Notes under the pieces: model-generated
Databases searched by the model: none
The model's input: only the letters and a program-made list of their open reading frames with translations
What the model was told of the DNA's origin: nothing
Position numbers and translations under genes: made by a program
Part shown: piece by piece, positions 16,759 to 24,476 of the stretch
Layout of the letters: every line of letters begins with the position of its first letter
Numbering within the stretch: the first letter of the stretch is position 1
Assembly (NCBI GenBank): GCA_024275485.1
Contig: JAJRZA010000077.1
Span: forward strand, 1 to 45,218
Direction of reading: 5' to 3'
Source of the DNA: Candidatus Krumholzibacteriota bacterium
GTDB lineage: Bacteria; Krumholzibacteriota; Krumholzibacteriia; LZORAL124-64-63
Length of the DNA: 45,218 nt

Positions 16759-18063
16759 ATGAATACGCGAAAAACGCGAGGTTTGTGGGCGATGTTGGTT
16801 TTGGCCATGGTTCTTTTGTCAGGGTGTACGGGGAGGGACAATTCCAAGACTGCTAATAAGGAAGCTAACAAACTGCTCGTCATCGGCATCGATTCGGCTG
16901 ATTGGCGGTTGCTGAAACCCATGGTGGATGCTGGCCGTTTACCCCATCTGGCCAATTTCATGACCCAGTCGACCCATGGCCGGATGAAAACATTCTACCC
17001 CCTGGAAAAATCACCCCTGCTTTGGGCCAGCATCTGCACCGGCGTTTTGCCCGAAGTTCACGGGATCAACAATTTCGTCAAGGGCTCCAGCCAGAAACCG
17101 GTGACCGGCAGTGCCTGGTTCGCGCCTGCGTTGTGGGATATCCTGGGCGCCGCCAACCGGTCGACCGCTTTGGTTGGCATGTGGACCACTTATCCCGCCC
17201 GCCGAATCAACGGGGTGATGGTGAGTGATTATGTTCCTTACGGCCGGACCCGGGATAAACCCCTGGCTGGTTTGTGTTATCCCGATTCGTTGGCCGAATT
17301 GGCCATGTCCCTGAGGGTTGCCGCTGAAGATATTACCGATGAACAACTATCCTGGTTTATCCCGGCGGACAAGTTGCCTGCAGCCAAGGAAAAGTACTCC
17401 ACTGAAATCGAAAAGCTGGCCGGAGTCCTGGCGGCTGATCTTACCTATCTGGCCATCAACCGCGAACTGGCCCAAGGCGATTCGTTCGATCTGTTCTTTT
17501 TCTATCTTCGTGGGCCGGACATGATCAGCCACTATTTCTACACATATCTTGCTCCGGAAAAAGGCAACTATCGTCACAAACCGGAAAAACTGGAAATTTT
17601 TGGTGAGGTGGTTGAAAAATATTTCGAATGGTCGGACAAAGTGACGGGTGAAGTCCTGGCCTGGTTTCCGGCTGATCGCCAAACAGTCATTCTTTCGGAC
17701 CACGGTTTTTATGGTCCCCGGGCCAGCAGCGAAAAGGGCACAGCCGAGCACAGCGAGTGGGGAATATTCCTGGTTCGCAGCCCGTTGTATGAAGCCGGAA
17801 AATCCTTCAACAATCTCGAATTGTTGGACATTTGTCCCACCTTTCTGGCTCTGGTGGGACTGCCGCCGGCCAAAGATATGCCCGGTTATATTTTGGATGC
17901 CGGATTGACCCCTGAAGGACGCAAACGGGTCAACCGGATGGAAGAGCATCGGGTGGAAAGCTACATGGCGTTGCGACCGGCCGATGGCCCGGCCGGGGAG
18001 CGGGACCAGGGTGTGGAGGAGGAGATTCGCAAGCAGTTGCGGTCGCTGGGGTATATCAACTAA
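16759..18063 (+). CDS. Lipoprotein alkaline-phosphatase-superfamily phosphodiesterase (third paralogue)
   Basis: 434 residues, last gene of the five-gene operon, 12 bases after the previous stop. The N-terminus is a lipoprotein signal with lipobox LLSGC. Catalytic motifs follow the family order: VIGIDSADW, EKSPLLWASICTG, GPDMISHYFY, ILSDHGFYGP and a His in AEHSEWGIF. It is shorter than the first two paralogues and lacks their large insert before the DxxxH motif. The C-terminus ends LRSLGYIN, echoing the 65-residue protein. A GTG at 16756 is in frame, but the ATG at 16759 is the simpler start. A hairpin terminator follows at 18069-18094. Confidence 0.88.
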   Translation: MNTRKTRGLWAMLVLAMVLLSGCTGRDNSKTANKEANKLLVIGIDSADWRLLKPMVDAGRLPHLANFMTQSTHGRMKTFYPLEKSPLLWASICTGVLPEVHGINNFVKGSSQKPVTGSAWFAPALWDILGAANRSTALVGMWTTYPARRINGVMVSDYVPYGRTRDKPLAGLCYPDSLAELAMSLRVAAEDITDEQLSWFIPADKLPAAKEKYSTEIEKLAGVLAADLTYLAINRELAQGDSFDLFFFYLRGPDMISHYFYTYLAPEKGNYRHKPEKLEIFGEVVEKYFEWSDKVTGEVLAWFPADRQTVILSDHGFYGPRASSEKGTAEHSEWGIFLVRSPLYEAGKSFNNLELLDICPTFLALVGLPPAKDMPGYILDAGLTPEGRKRVNRMEEHRVESYMALRPADGPAGERDQGVEEEIRKQLRSLGYIN

Positions 18064-18068
18064 AAAAA

Positions 18069-18094
18069 GGGGAGCCGGAAAATTCCGACTCCCC
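18069..18094. terminator. Hairpin terminator between convergent genes
   Basis: GGGGAGCCGGAA, loop AA, TTCCGACTCCCC: a 12-base stem with one mismatch. The A-run just before it (18062-18068) gives a U-tract for the minus-strand transcript of the thioredoxin-TPR gene. It could also help end the phosphodiesterase operon. Confidence 0.75.
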
Positions 18095-18119
18095 ACCGAA
18101 CCAGAACAACGAGGTCAGC

Positions 18120-19322
18120 CTACCCGTCATTCCTCTCTTTCAAAATGTCTTCAAATTTGGCCAATTGCGTCTGAAAATATTTCCGATCCGGGCTGTAATC
18201 GACAGCTTGTCGCATCAGCTCCACAGCTTCCTGGCAATTATCCATGGCGTTGCAGATTTCCGCGGCAGTGTCGAGGATGTTGGCTTTCTGGGCAACATCG
18301 GGAGCCAGCTCCACACCGCGCAGGGCGAGGGTTTTGGCTTCTTCCAGATTGATCTTGTTTTCGAAGCACCACCAGGCAAAGTTGTTCAGGGCACCGGGGT
18401 CGTCTTGCCAGCCTTCGTCCATGCTTTTGCGCTTCAGCTTGAGGGCTTTTTTTGTATCCTTATCCACCAGCAAAGCGTAGTCGATTTCCAGGTCAATACG
18501 GCTATCAGCCAATTCGTCCTGGCCTTCGGATGCCTTCAGGGCTTCGGAAATGTAGGGAATGGCCGCTTCCAGATCACCCATCTGGGCCGCCATGCCACGC
18601 AACATCAGGGCCACTTCCACTTTGTCTTCGGCGGTAGCCTGTTTGGAATTCATGACGTAGTCGGCTTCTTCTTTCACCTGGTCGAGAGTGAAGGCACCAC
18701 CTCGAGATCCGTAATACATGTTGGTCAGGATCTCGGAAGTGTATTCGCGGGCACCGTCGGGATTCAATTGGCGGGCGGAACGAAAATACTTCACGGCTTC
18801 GGCAAAGTTGTATTCAACGGAAGCGGCGTTGGCCAGGGAGCAGGCCAGTTCCTTGGTGGCCTTCTCCTCAAAGGCGACTTTCTTTTGAGCCAGGGTGCGA
18901 CGATCCTGGTTGCCGGCTTTCACAAAGGAGGCCCATTTCGTGGGACCGGGATACCCGATCCAGGAGCTACTTACTTTACCGTCGCCGTTGACCATGATGA
19001 AGGTAGGGTAGCCGCGAACGTTGTATTTTTTCGCGACTTCGATACCCTCGCCGACTTCACAATTGTTGTTCCAGAAAACGACATCCTTGAGGGAGTCCTT
19101 GATGATCTGGCTGTTGTCCACCGCACGGGCGAACACTTTGCAGCTGGGTCACCAATCGGTATAGAAATCGATGACCAGCATTTTGTTTTCGGCTTTGGCC
19201 AGGGTCAGGGCTTCTTTGAATGAGGCAGGTTCCGAAGCCATGGCGGTGGCGGCAAAAGCCAGCAACATGGCGGCCAGCAACGTCAGCATGGCCAACCGGC
19301 TCCTGAGGGATTTATTTTGCAT
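18120..19322 (-). CDS. Exported thioredoxin-TPR protein with probable selenocysteine (active site UPSC)
   Basis: 400 residues if the in-frame TGA at 19151-19149 is read as selenocysteine. The ATG at 19322 has AGGAGA upstream and starts a signal peptide (LAMLTLLAAMLLAFAATAMA). The thioredoxin fold begins LVIDFYTDW, then TGA, then PSCKVFARA. The UGA sits exactly where the first Cys of the W-C-x-x-C active site belongs (position 58, resolving Cys61). The fold continues with the cis-Pro loop NVRGYPTFIMVNGDG. The C-terminal ~250 residues are helical TPR-like repeats. Conventional gene calling would start at a GTG at 19136 and lose the signal peptide and active site. A SECIS-like hairpin lies just downstream of the UGA. 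The likely role is a periplasmic thiol or selenol redox protein with a protein-binding scaffold. A nonsense mutation is the alternative. Confidence 0.8.
19115..19135 (-). promoter_or_regulatory. Candidate bacterial SECIS hairpin downstream of the in-frame UGA
   Basis: On the minus strand, nucleotides 14-34 after the UGA fold into an 8-base-pair stem with two G-U pairs and a 5-base loop CGUGC. G is the second loop base, followed by U. The loop begins 22 bases after the UGA. As recalled from published work, bacterial SECIS elements lie about 16-37 bases after the UGA and have a small apical loop with a G in its first two positions; this hairpin fits. Confidence 0.6.
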
Positions 19323-19413
19323 GGGCGATCTCCTGATTAGGGGATTGAGGACAACTGAATCATACTTAATAAGTAGGAGAATACGGGCAAATAGCCAGGA
19401 TGTTCCCGTGAAA

Positions 19414-21087
19414 TCAGTCGGCCCGAAAAACTATCTGCCCGGCGACAATGGTCATCCGGACCTTCATTTGCAGCAGATCTTTTGGCTCGCAGGTGACGGG
19501 ATTTCCGTCCAGGACCGTCAAATCAGCCAAATAACCTGTTTTTAGCCGTCCCAATTCATCTTCCATGAATGCAGCGTAAGCCGAACCTGCGGTGTAGAGC
19601 TCCAGAGCCGTTGCACCATCCAGAATCTCCTGGGCCTGCCAGCCACCTTTGGGTGTGCCGTCGGCATGGGTGCGTGTGCGGGCGGCGTACAATCCGGCCA
19701 AGGGATCCACATGCTCCACGGGGAAATCAGTGCCGAAACACAGGTGGGCACCGGTTCCCAGCATGGTCTTCCAGGCGTAGGCCCCCTGCAGGCGATCTTC
19801 GCAGAGACGGGCTTCGGCCCAGTCCATGTCACTGGTACAATGAACCGGTTGCATGGCGGCGATGACGCCCAGTTCGGAAAAACGGGGAATATCCGCGGGG
19901 GAAATGATCTGGCTGTGCTCAATGCGCCAACGTGGATCCACCGGGTTGAGGGTTTCTTTCAACTCCTGAAAAATATCCAGCATGGTTCGGTTGGCGGCAT
20001 CACCTATGGCGTGGGCGCCGATTTGAAATCCGGCTTCGATGGCGCGTCGGGAAGTGGTGCGCAAATGCTCCAGATCCGTGACAAAAAACCCACGATGTCC
20101 CGTATGATCACAATAGTCTTCCAGCAGGCGGGCACCGCGGCTTCCGAGTGCGCCGTCGGCATACAGTTTCACTGCACGAACAGTCAGGATGTCGTCCGGG
20201 GTGAATATGGGCCCATGGGTAAAACCCGCCTTGAGGGTCTTGGGCACATCATCCAGAAACCCGTAGATTCGCAGATCAAGATTTCCTGCTTTGGCCAGCA
20301 TTTCGTAATAGCTCACTCGTTCCCAGGAAACTCCGGCTTCGTGAACGCCGGTGATGCCGAATCGATGACAGTGTTCAATGGCCAAATCCACCCGCCGGGC
20401 CATCTCCCCGGTGCTGGGGGCTGGAATGGTGGCGCGCACCAGGCCCACTGCGTTGTCGATGAGCAAGCCGGTGGGTTGACCGTTTTCATCACGAAGAATC
20501 TGGCCGCCTTCGGGGTCCGGAGTATTTTTGTGGATGCCGGCCAGTTCGAGGGCTTTGCTGCTGGCCAGGGCGGCGTGGCCATCAACCCGGCGCACCAGAA
20601 CCGGACGATCACCAACCACGCGGTCGATGAGATCCCGGGTGGGGTATTCCTGAATTTCCCAGTCGTTCTGATCCCAGCCGCGTCCCTGGAGCCAATCGCC
20701 GCCCGGGTTTTCCTCATGGGCCTTGGCAATCCGGGCCGCCACCTCGTCGGGACTGTTGGTTCCGTTCAGATCAATTTCAGACAGCGCCTTGCCGAGTCCG
20801 TAAAGATGGCAGTGACTGTCATTGAAACCCGGCACCACCACCGCGCCGTCAAGATTGATAACCTGTGTGTGATCATTCCGATGCAGCATCACCGATTTTT
20901 CAGCCCCGACTTTGATGATCCGGCCATCGGCCATGGCGATAGCTGTGGGCAGGGGGCCATTGGTGGCGCCGTCCTGAGAAATCAGTTGACCATTGATGAG
21001 GATCAGATTGGCGCCCTGATGCTCGGCCACGGATTGGCAACCAATCATGAAAATCAGAGCAAAGATCATGATAAAGGATCGGCGCAT
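19414..21087 (-). CDS. Lipoprotein amidohydrolase, YtcJ-like
   Basis: 557 residues of the metal-dependent amidohydrolase superfamily. It begins with a lipoprotein signal (MRRSFIMIFALIFMIGC), giving an anchored periplasmic or outer-membrane enzyme. The start at 21087 is preferred because the 22 extra residues from 21153 would spoil the signal. Metal-site motifs are present: NDSHCHLYG (HxH), GAHAIGDAANR, IEHSQI and FGTDFPVE. YtcJ-like enzymes hydrolyse C-N bonds in unknown small substrates; none can be assigned. It is divergent from the uracil-DNA glycosylase gene. Confidence 0.9.
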   Translation of the reverse strand: MRRSFIMIFALIFMIGCQSVAEHQGANLILINGQLISQDGATNGPLPTAIAMADGRIIKVGAEKSVMLHRNDHTQVINLDGAVVVPGFNDSHCHLYGLGKALSEIDLNGTNSPDEVAARIAKAHEENPGGDWLQGRGWDQNDWEIQEYPTRDLIDRVVGDRPVLVRRVDGHAALASSKALELAGIHKNTPDPEGGQILRDENGQPTGLLIDNAVGLVRATIPAPSTGEMARRVDLAIEHCHRFGITGVHEAGVSWERVSYYEMLAKAGNLDLRIYGFLDDVPKTLKAGFTHGPIFTPDDILTVRAVKLYADGALGSRGARLLEDYCDHTGHRGFFVTDLEHLRTTSRRAIEAGFQIGAHAIGDAANRTMLDIFQELKETLNPVDPRWRIEHSQIISPADIPRFSELGVIAAMQPVHCTSDMDWAEARLCEDRLQGAYAWKTMLGTGAHLCFGTDFPVEHVDPLAGLYAARTRTHADGTPKGGWQAQEILDGATALELYTAGSAYAAFMEDELGRLKTGYLADLTVLDGNPVTCEPKDLLQMKVRMTIVAGQIVFRAD

Positions 21088-21222
21088 GGCAGAATCTTTC
21101 GCTGGGGTCCCTGTAGACAGATTCGAACCTACAAGACAAGGTCGAATTTTCATACTACACTACCGCAGATTGATGATGGAACAAGCTCAACCTTGCACAT
21201 TCTCGACCTTGAAAGGCCCACC

Positions 21223-21990
21223 GTGGATTCCAAAACAGCCTTAGCCGATAAGGTTCTCCATGCCACATCCACCCTCTGCGACCGTGTGGACCACATGAGT
21301 TTCGCCGATCCCGTGGCGTTTGTTTACAACCCACTTCGCTACGCCTGGGAAATGCATGAAAAGTATGTTCGCAAATGGGGCTCCACACCCCGACGGGTGC
21401 TGATGCTGGGCATGAACCCCGGTCCCTGGGGGATGGCCCAGACCGGTGTTCCGTTTGGTGAAGTTGCTATGGTTAAAGAGTTTTTGGGACTATCGGGGGT
21501 TGTGAATCGGCCCCAGCCGGAACATCCCAAACGGCCTGTTCTGGGCTTGGAAACCACTCGCAGTGAGGTTAGTGGGCGGCGCTTGTGGGGGTTTTTCGGG
21601 GAAAAATTTGGCGGACCCGAAGGGTTCTTTGCCGAGAACTTTGTGGTCAACTATTGCCCGTTGGTTTTCATGGAGGAAAGTGCCCGCAACCGCACCCCGG
21701 ACAAGTTGCCCAAAGAAGAAACGGTTCCTCTTTTTTCCGCCTGCGATGATCGTTTGCTGGCTTTGGTGGATATTTACCAGCCGGAGTGGGTGGTGGGTGT
21801 GGGAGGATTTGCCCGCAAAAAGCTGGACTCGTTGTTTGGACCGAAGGCGAAGGTAGTCAGGAGTTCAACCGCCCATACTCCCGTCAACATCGGCACGGTG
21901 TTGCATCCGAGTCCGGCCAGCCCGGCGGCCAATCGTGGGTGGGCCGAGGCGGCGCAGAAACAGATGCTGGAGCAGGAGATTTGGCGGTAG
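21223..21990 (+). CDS. SMUG1-type uracil-DNA glycosylase
   Basis: Base-excision-repair enzyme of about 255 residues that removes uracil and related bases from DNA. The signature GMNPGPWGMAQTGVPFGE closely matches metazoan SMUG1. Further conserved blocks are EHPKRPVLGLE, SEVSGRRLWGFF, NYCPLVF, NRTPDKLP, and the C-terminal LHPSPASPAANRGW with the catalytic-loop His. The frame stays open far upstream over the amidohydrolase gene, but only as its antisense. The GTG at 21223 is chosen because GAAAGG lies about 6 bases before it and the length then fits SMUG1 (about 270 in human). The frameshifted mazF gene ends 2 bases downstream on the other strand. Confidence 0.93.
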   Translation: MDSKTALADKVLHATSTLCDRVDHMSFADPVAFVYNPLRYAWEMHEKYVRKWGSTPRRVLMLGMNPGPWGMAQTGVPFGEVAMVKEFLGLSGVVNRPQPEHPKRPVLGLETTRSEVSGRRLWGFFGEKFGGPEGFFAENFVVNYCPLVFMEESARNRTPDKLPKEETVPLFSACDDRLLALVDIYQPEWVVGVGGFARKKLDSLFGPKAKVVRSSTAHTPVNIGTVLHPSPASPAANRGWAEAAQKQMLEQEIWR

Positions 21991-21991
21991 G

Positions 21992-22341
21992 TCAGGCCGG
22001 CAGGTCCAGAACCAAACGGATTCCATTTTCCAATTTGGTCAGGAAGGTTTGGGGGAGTTTTCCAATTTGGTCACCAATGAAATTTTTGTCGAGGGTGATG
22101 AGCTGGGAAACATTCACGACCGAATCTTTTGGCAACCCACTTTTGGCGCCAGGAAGAAAACGTTGCCAGGTGCATCTTTCAATCGAGTGTTGGATGTGAT
22201 GACTGCTGCCAGCACGGTGTGAATACGACTTCGATTAAAGGCATTGGCTGAAATGATGACTACTGGGCGCCGGAATCCTGGTTCAGATTCTCTGGGGCTT
22301 TTCAATTGAGCCCAGTGGATTTCGCCTCGCTTGATCACCAC
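21992..22341 (-). pseudogene. mazF: MazF/PemK-type endoribonuclease toxin with a one-base frameshift
   Basis: The GTG start at 22341 overlaps the end of the antitoxin gene by 7 bases. The first frame reads VIKRGEIHWAQLK, GFRRPVVIIS, and ITSNTRLKDAPGNVFFLAPK, as in MazF. It then ends early at 22114. The rest of the family sequence (SGLPKDSVVNVSQLITLDK, to LVLDLPA and TGA at 21994-21992) continues in the neighbouring frame. One extra A in the AAAA run (22141-22144) would restore a 116-residue toxin, the normal length. It is either a loss-of-function indel in a homopolymer, a -1 slippage site, or a sequencing error. Confidence 0.88.
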
Positions 22342-22601
22342 TCTTCGGTGTCTTTATCAAGGATAAGAGAAGCGCCTTGAAGGAATTCTACGGCAGGATC
22401 CAGTATTCCAGTTTCCGCCCCATATCCACTGGAACTACCGAAAATGGTGTTCAAATTAGCTGTGACTGCCTCCTGGCCCTGTTGGGTGAGAAATTGGTAG
22501 ATGGCACGTTGGTAGAGTTGGCTGCGGGAAATACCCAATTTTTCAGCCAGGGTATCCGCGGCGGAAAAAAGTTCATCGGGGATGCTGATGGCAGTTTTCA
22601 T
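22335..22601 (-). CDS. mazE: Ribbon-helix-helix antitoxin of the mazEF pair
   Basis: 88 residues. The N-terminal part AISIPDELFSAADTLAEKLG followed by ISRSQLYQRAIYQFL is a ribbon-helix-helix DNA-binding domain. The acidic C-terminal tail (LILDKDTEEW) would neutralise the toxin. It overlaps the toxin start by 7 bases. An inverted repeat covers its start codon and -10 box, consistent with the autorepression typical of such pairs. Confidence 0.88.
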   Translation of the reverse strand: MKTAISIPDELFSAADTLAEKLGISRSQLYQRAIYQFLTQQGQEAVTANLNTIFGSSSGYGAETGILDPAVEFLQGASLILDKDTEEW

Positions 22602-22765
22602 ACTTTTAGTATAACAAAAGTATAACCAGGGCGCAAGTACTTATATTTAATGAATTTAACCTGCGGAAAATCAGGCCATGAATTACCCAAAGCAGTGGCC
22701 AGTTTGGTGATGGCCGGTTTGTCGATGGCATCTTTGAAGAGTTTTTTCTCGACCTTGACCGGCAT
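22598..22765 (-). pseudogene. Truncated 5' end of a possible DNA-alkylation-repair (HEAT-type) gene
   Basis: A 55-codon frame starts 2 bases after the FecR-like gene. Its first ~38 residues (for example LFKDAIDKPAITKLATALG, then WPDFPQVKF) resemble the N-terminus of COG4335-type DNA alkylation repair proteins. The remainder is translation of the mazEF promoter, and it ends in an ATGA overlap with mazE. The rest of such a gene is not found in the window. It looks as though mazEF arrival removed it. The family guess rests on a short motif. Confidence 0.4.
22600..22636 (-). promoter_or_regulatory. mazEF promoter with operator over the start codon; leaderless layout
   Basis: Minus strand: TTGCGC (22636-22631), 17-base spacer, TATACT (22613-22608), then 6 bases to the ATG. 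No ribosome-binding site is present, so the transcript is probably leaderless. The inverted repeat ATACTTTT-N8-AAAAGTAT (22600-22623) covers the -10 box and the first bases of the gene. Confidence 0.6.
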
Positions 22766-22766
22766 T

Positions 22767-23624
22767 CTATTCTACTGCATCCGGCACTTCGACAATACCG
22801 ACATCGTGAGTCATTTGAAGCTTCATGGTCTCATTGGCATCCAGAGTCTTGATTTCAGGCTCGCGACCGTCCCTGTAAATCCAAACCCGATGCAATACTT
22901 CCAAGTTGACGATATCATAGTCGCCCACCAGCGGGGTGACGGCTACGCCACCTTCCCAGAGACAGACACAGCTGGCGACATCAATCCGGAAGACGGCGAA
23001 CGTGGTGCCGGTGAGGCGGGCTTCCAGTTCCGGAGTGCTGAAGACCAAATCAAAGCCGAGTTCTTGACCACCACTGGTTCCATAGATTTCACCCGAGGTG
23101 ATGGGCATCCGGCGGCTGCGGTTGAACCAGCGCCCAGGTGGTTTGGGCAGGGTGAGCGAGGTCTCGGGCAGCAGGGTGAGCCGCAGTTTGTGGCCCAGTT
23201 GAATGGTCATTTCGCTTTCCGGGCCGGTGGTGATGAGACCGGATTCCAAGGGAGTTCCAACGGCCAAAGCATTGTCGCCGACAATAGAAATTCCATCAGG
23301 AGTCTGGATGTCCAAAACGATCCAGTCCTGCGTGGGCTGTGATCCGAACCAGAAGACGGCCAGCATTCCGAGGGCAGCGGCCATCAGCATGCTCACCCAG
23401 CGTCCGGCTGAGCTTTTGCCCGAGTTGCGAGGAGGCTCTGGAGTCTTGGTGTCATCCGCCTGATCCAACCGCTCAACCACAGATCCGTGCAGGAACGCCA
23501 TACGGGCGCTTTCGCGTGCACTTTCCGGAGCGCTGCTGCGCGGCAGGCGTGCCAGGACGGTTAAAGCCCTGCCGGCATCCCGGTCCGGAGGTTGTGGGTC
23601 GTTGTGTCGGCGGTCGTCGCTCAT
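22767..23624 (-). CDS. FecR-like anti-sigma/sigma-regulator protein
   Basis: 285 residues. A cytoplasmic Arg/Asp-rich N-terminus of about 75 residues is followed by one TM helix (WVSMLMAAALGMLAVFWFG). The periplasmic beta-rich part resembles a FecR domain, with short strands such as ITTGPESEMTIQLG, then ITSGEIYGTSG and ARLTGTTFAVFRID. Its ATG overlaps the sigma-factor stop (ATGA). Pairing with an ECF sigma gene supports a role in holding or relaying a signal to that sigma factor. No TonB receptor is nearby. Confidence 0.85.
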   Translation of the reverse strand: MSDDRRHNDPQPPDRDAGRALTVLARLPRSSAPESARESARMAFLHGSVVERLDQADDTKTPEPPRNSGKSSAGRWVSMLMAAALGMLAVFWFGSQPTQDWIVLDIQTPDGISIVGDNALAVGTPLESGLITTGPESEMTIQLGHKLRLTLLPETSLTLPKPPGRWFNRSRRMPITSGEIYGTSGGQELGFDLVFSTPELEARLTGTTFAVFRIDVASCVCLWEGGVAVTPLVGDYDIVNLEVLHRVWIYRDGREPEIKTLDANETMKLQMTHDVGIVEVPDAVE

Positions 23625-24232
23625 GACTCCATGTTTCCACTGGTGTCGAGCTCCCGAAAGAGCTCTCCAAGTCTTGCAACGGCACGCGAGTGTCGCTGAC
23701 GCACCGCTTCGGGCGCGATTTCCAACATTTCGGCAACTTGTGCCGTGGGCAGTTCTTCATAGTCGCGCAAAAGGATGACCTCGCGGTCGGCCTCGCGCAG
23801 GGATTGCAGGGCCGTCCACACGGCCTGCAGCTCCTCGTCTTTTTCCATCACACTTTGCACATCGGGATCAGGGTGGACGGCTTTCAATTGCTCCTGGTCT
23901 TCCACATTCAGCTCACGCTCGCCGCGTTTGTGTTCGCGGGAGCGCCAGTGATCGCGGATGACATTGGTGGCAACGGTGAAAACCCAACCGGCAGGATCGC
24001 GCTGGGGGTCGAGTTGTTTGACGGTTCGATGCAGGCGCAGGAAAATATCCTGGGTGAGATCCTGCCCCAGTATCGGGTCGCGCAGCATGTTCACGACATG
24101 GGCGTAAACACGGTCGTAAAAATGATTGAAAAACACATCCATCGCCTCGGGTTCACAGAGGACCACGCGTTCCAGGACGGCGGACGCCAGCGGGCGTTCG
24201 TCTCCATGAAACCGTGACCTTGCTGGTACCAT
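23621..24232 (-). CDS. ECF RNA polymerase sigma factor
   Basis: 203 residues. Region 2 is recognisable from FFNHFYDRVYAHVVNML through LTQDIFLRLHRTV and GWVFTVATNVIRDHWRSR. Region 4 contains READREVILLRDYEELPTAQ and APEAVRQRHSRAVARL. The ATG at 24232 is preferred over 24247 because AGGAGG lies 6 bases before it. It is coupled to the FecR-like gene. The divergent secreted protein at 24477 is a possible target. Confidence 0.92.
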   Translation of the reverse strand: MVPARSRFHGDERPLASAVLERVVLCEPEAMDVFFNHFYDRVYAHVVNMLRDPILGQDLTQDIFLRLHRTVKQLDPQRDPAGWVFTVATNVIRDHWRSREHKRGERELNVEDQEQLKAVHPDPDVQSVMEKDEELQAVWTALQSLREADREVILLRDYEELPTAQVAEMLEIAPEAVRQRHSRAVARLGELFRELDTSGNMES

Positions 24233-24476
24233 GTGATCCTCCTGCATATTCTACGATATGCATGGTGGCGGCGTGACAGTTGTGACAGATGTGTTTCAAA
24301 TTCGGTTGGCAGATTCTATCAAAGAAAATTTTATTCTGCACCCCCAAAAAATAAATAACAAAAAAGGACAAATTCTGTCACGGTTACCCCAGTCACTTCG
24401 TAAACCCTATTGAAGCGCTTCAAATCGATATTTTGCCGGTTTTAGCCGGCTCCATTAAATCCGACAGGAGACTCTG

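Noticed and set aside
19666-21222. Long open frame upstream of and in phase with the SMUG1 gene
   Set aside because: It is antisense to the amidohydrolase gene and only by chance joins the SMUG1 frame; SMUG1 length and a GAAAGG-GTG start place the true beginning at 21223.
22650-23342. 230-codon + strand frame opposite the FecR-like gene
   Set aside because: Antisense shadow; the minus-strand gene has a TM helix, FecR-type strands and a coupled start with the sigma gene.
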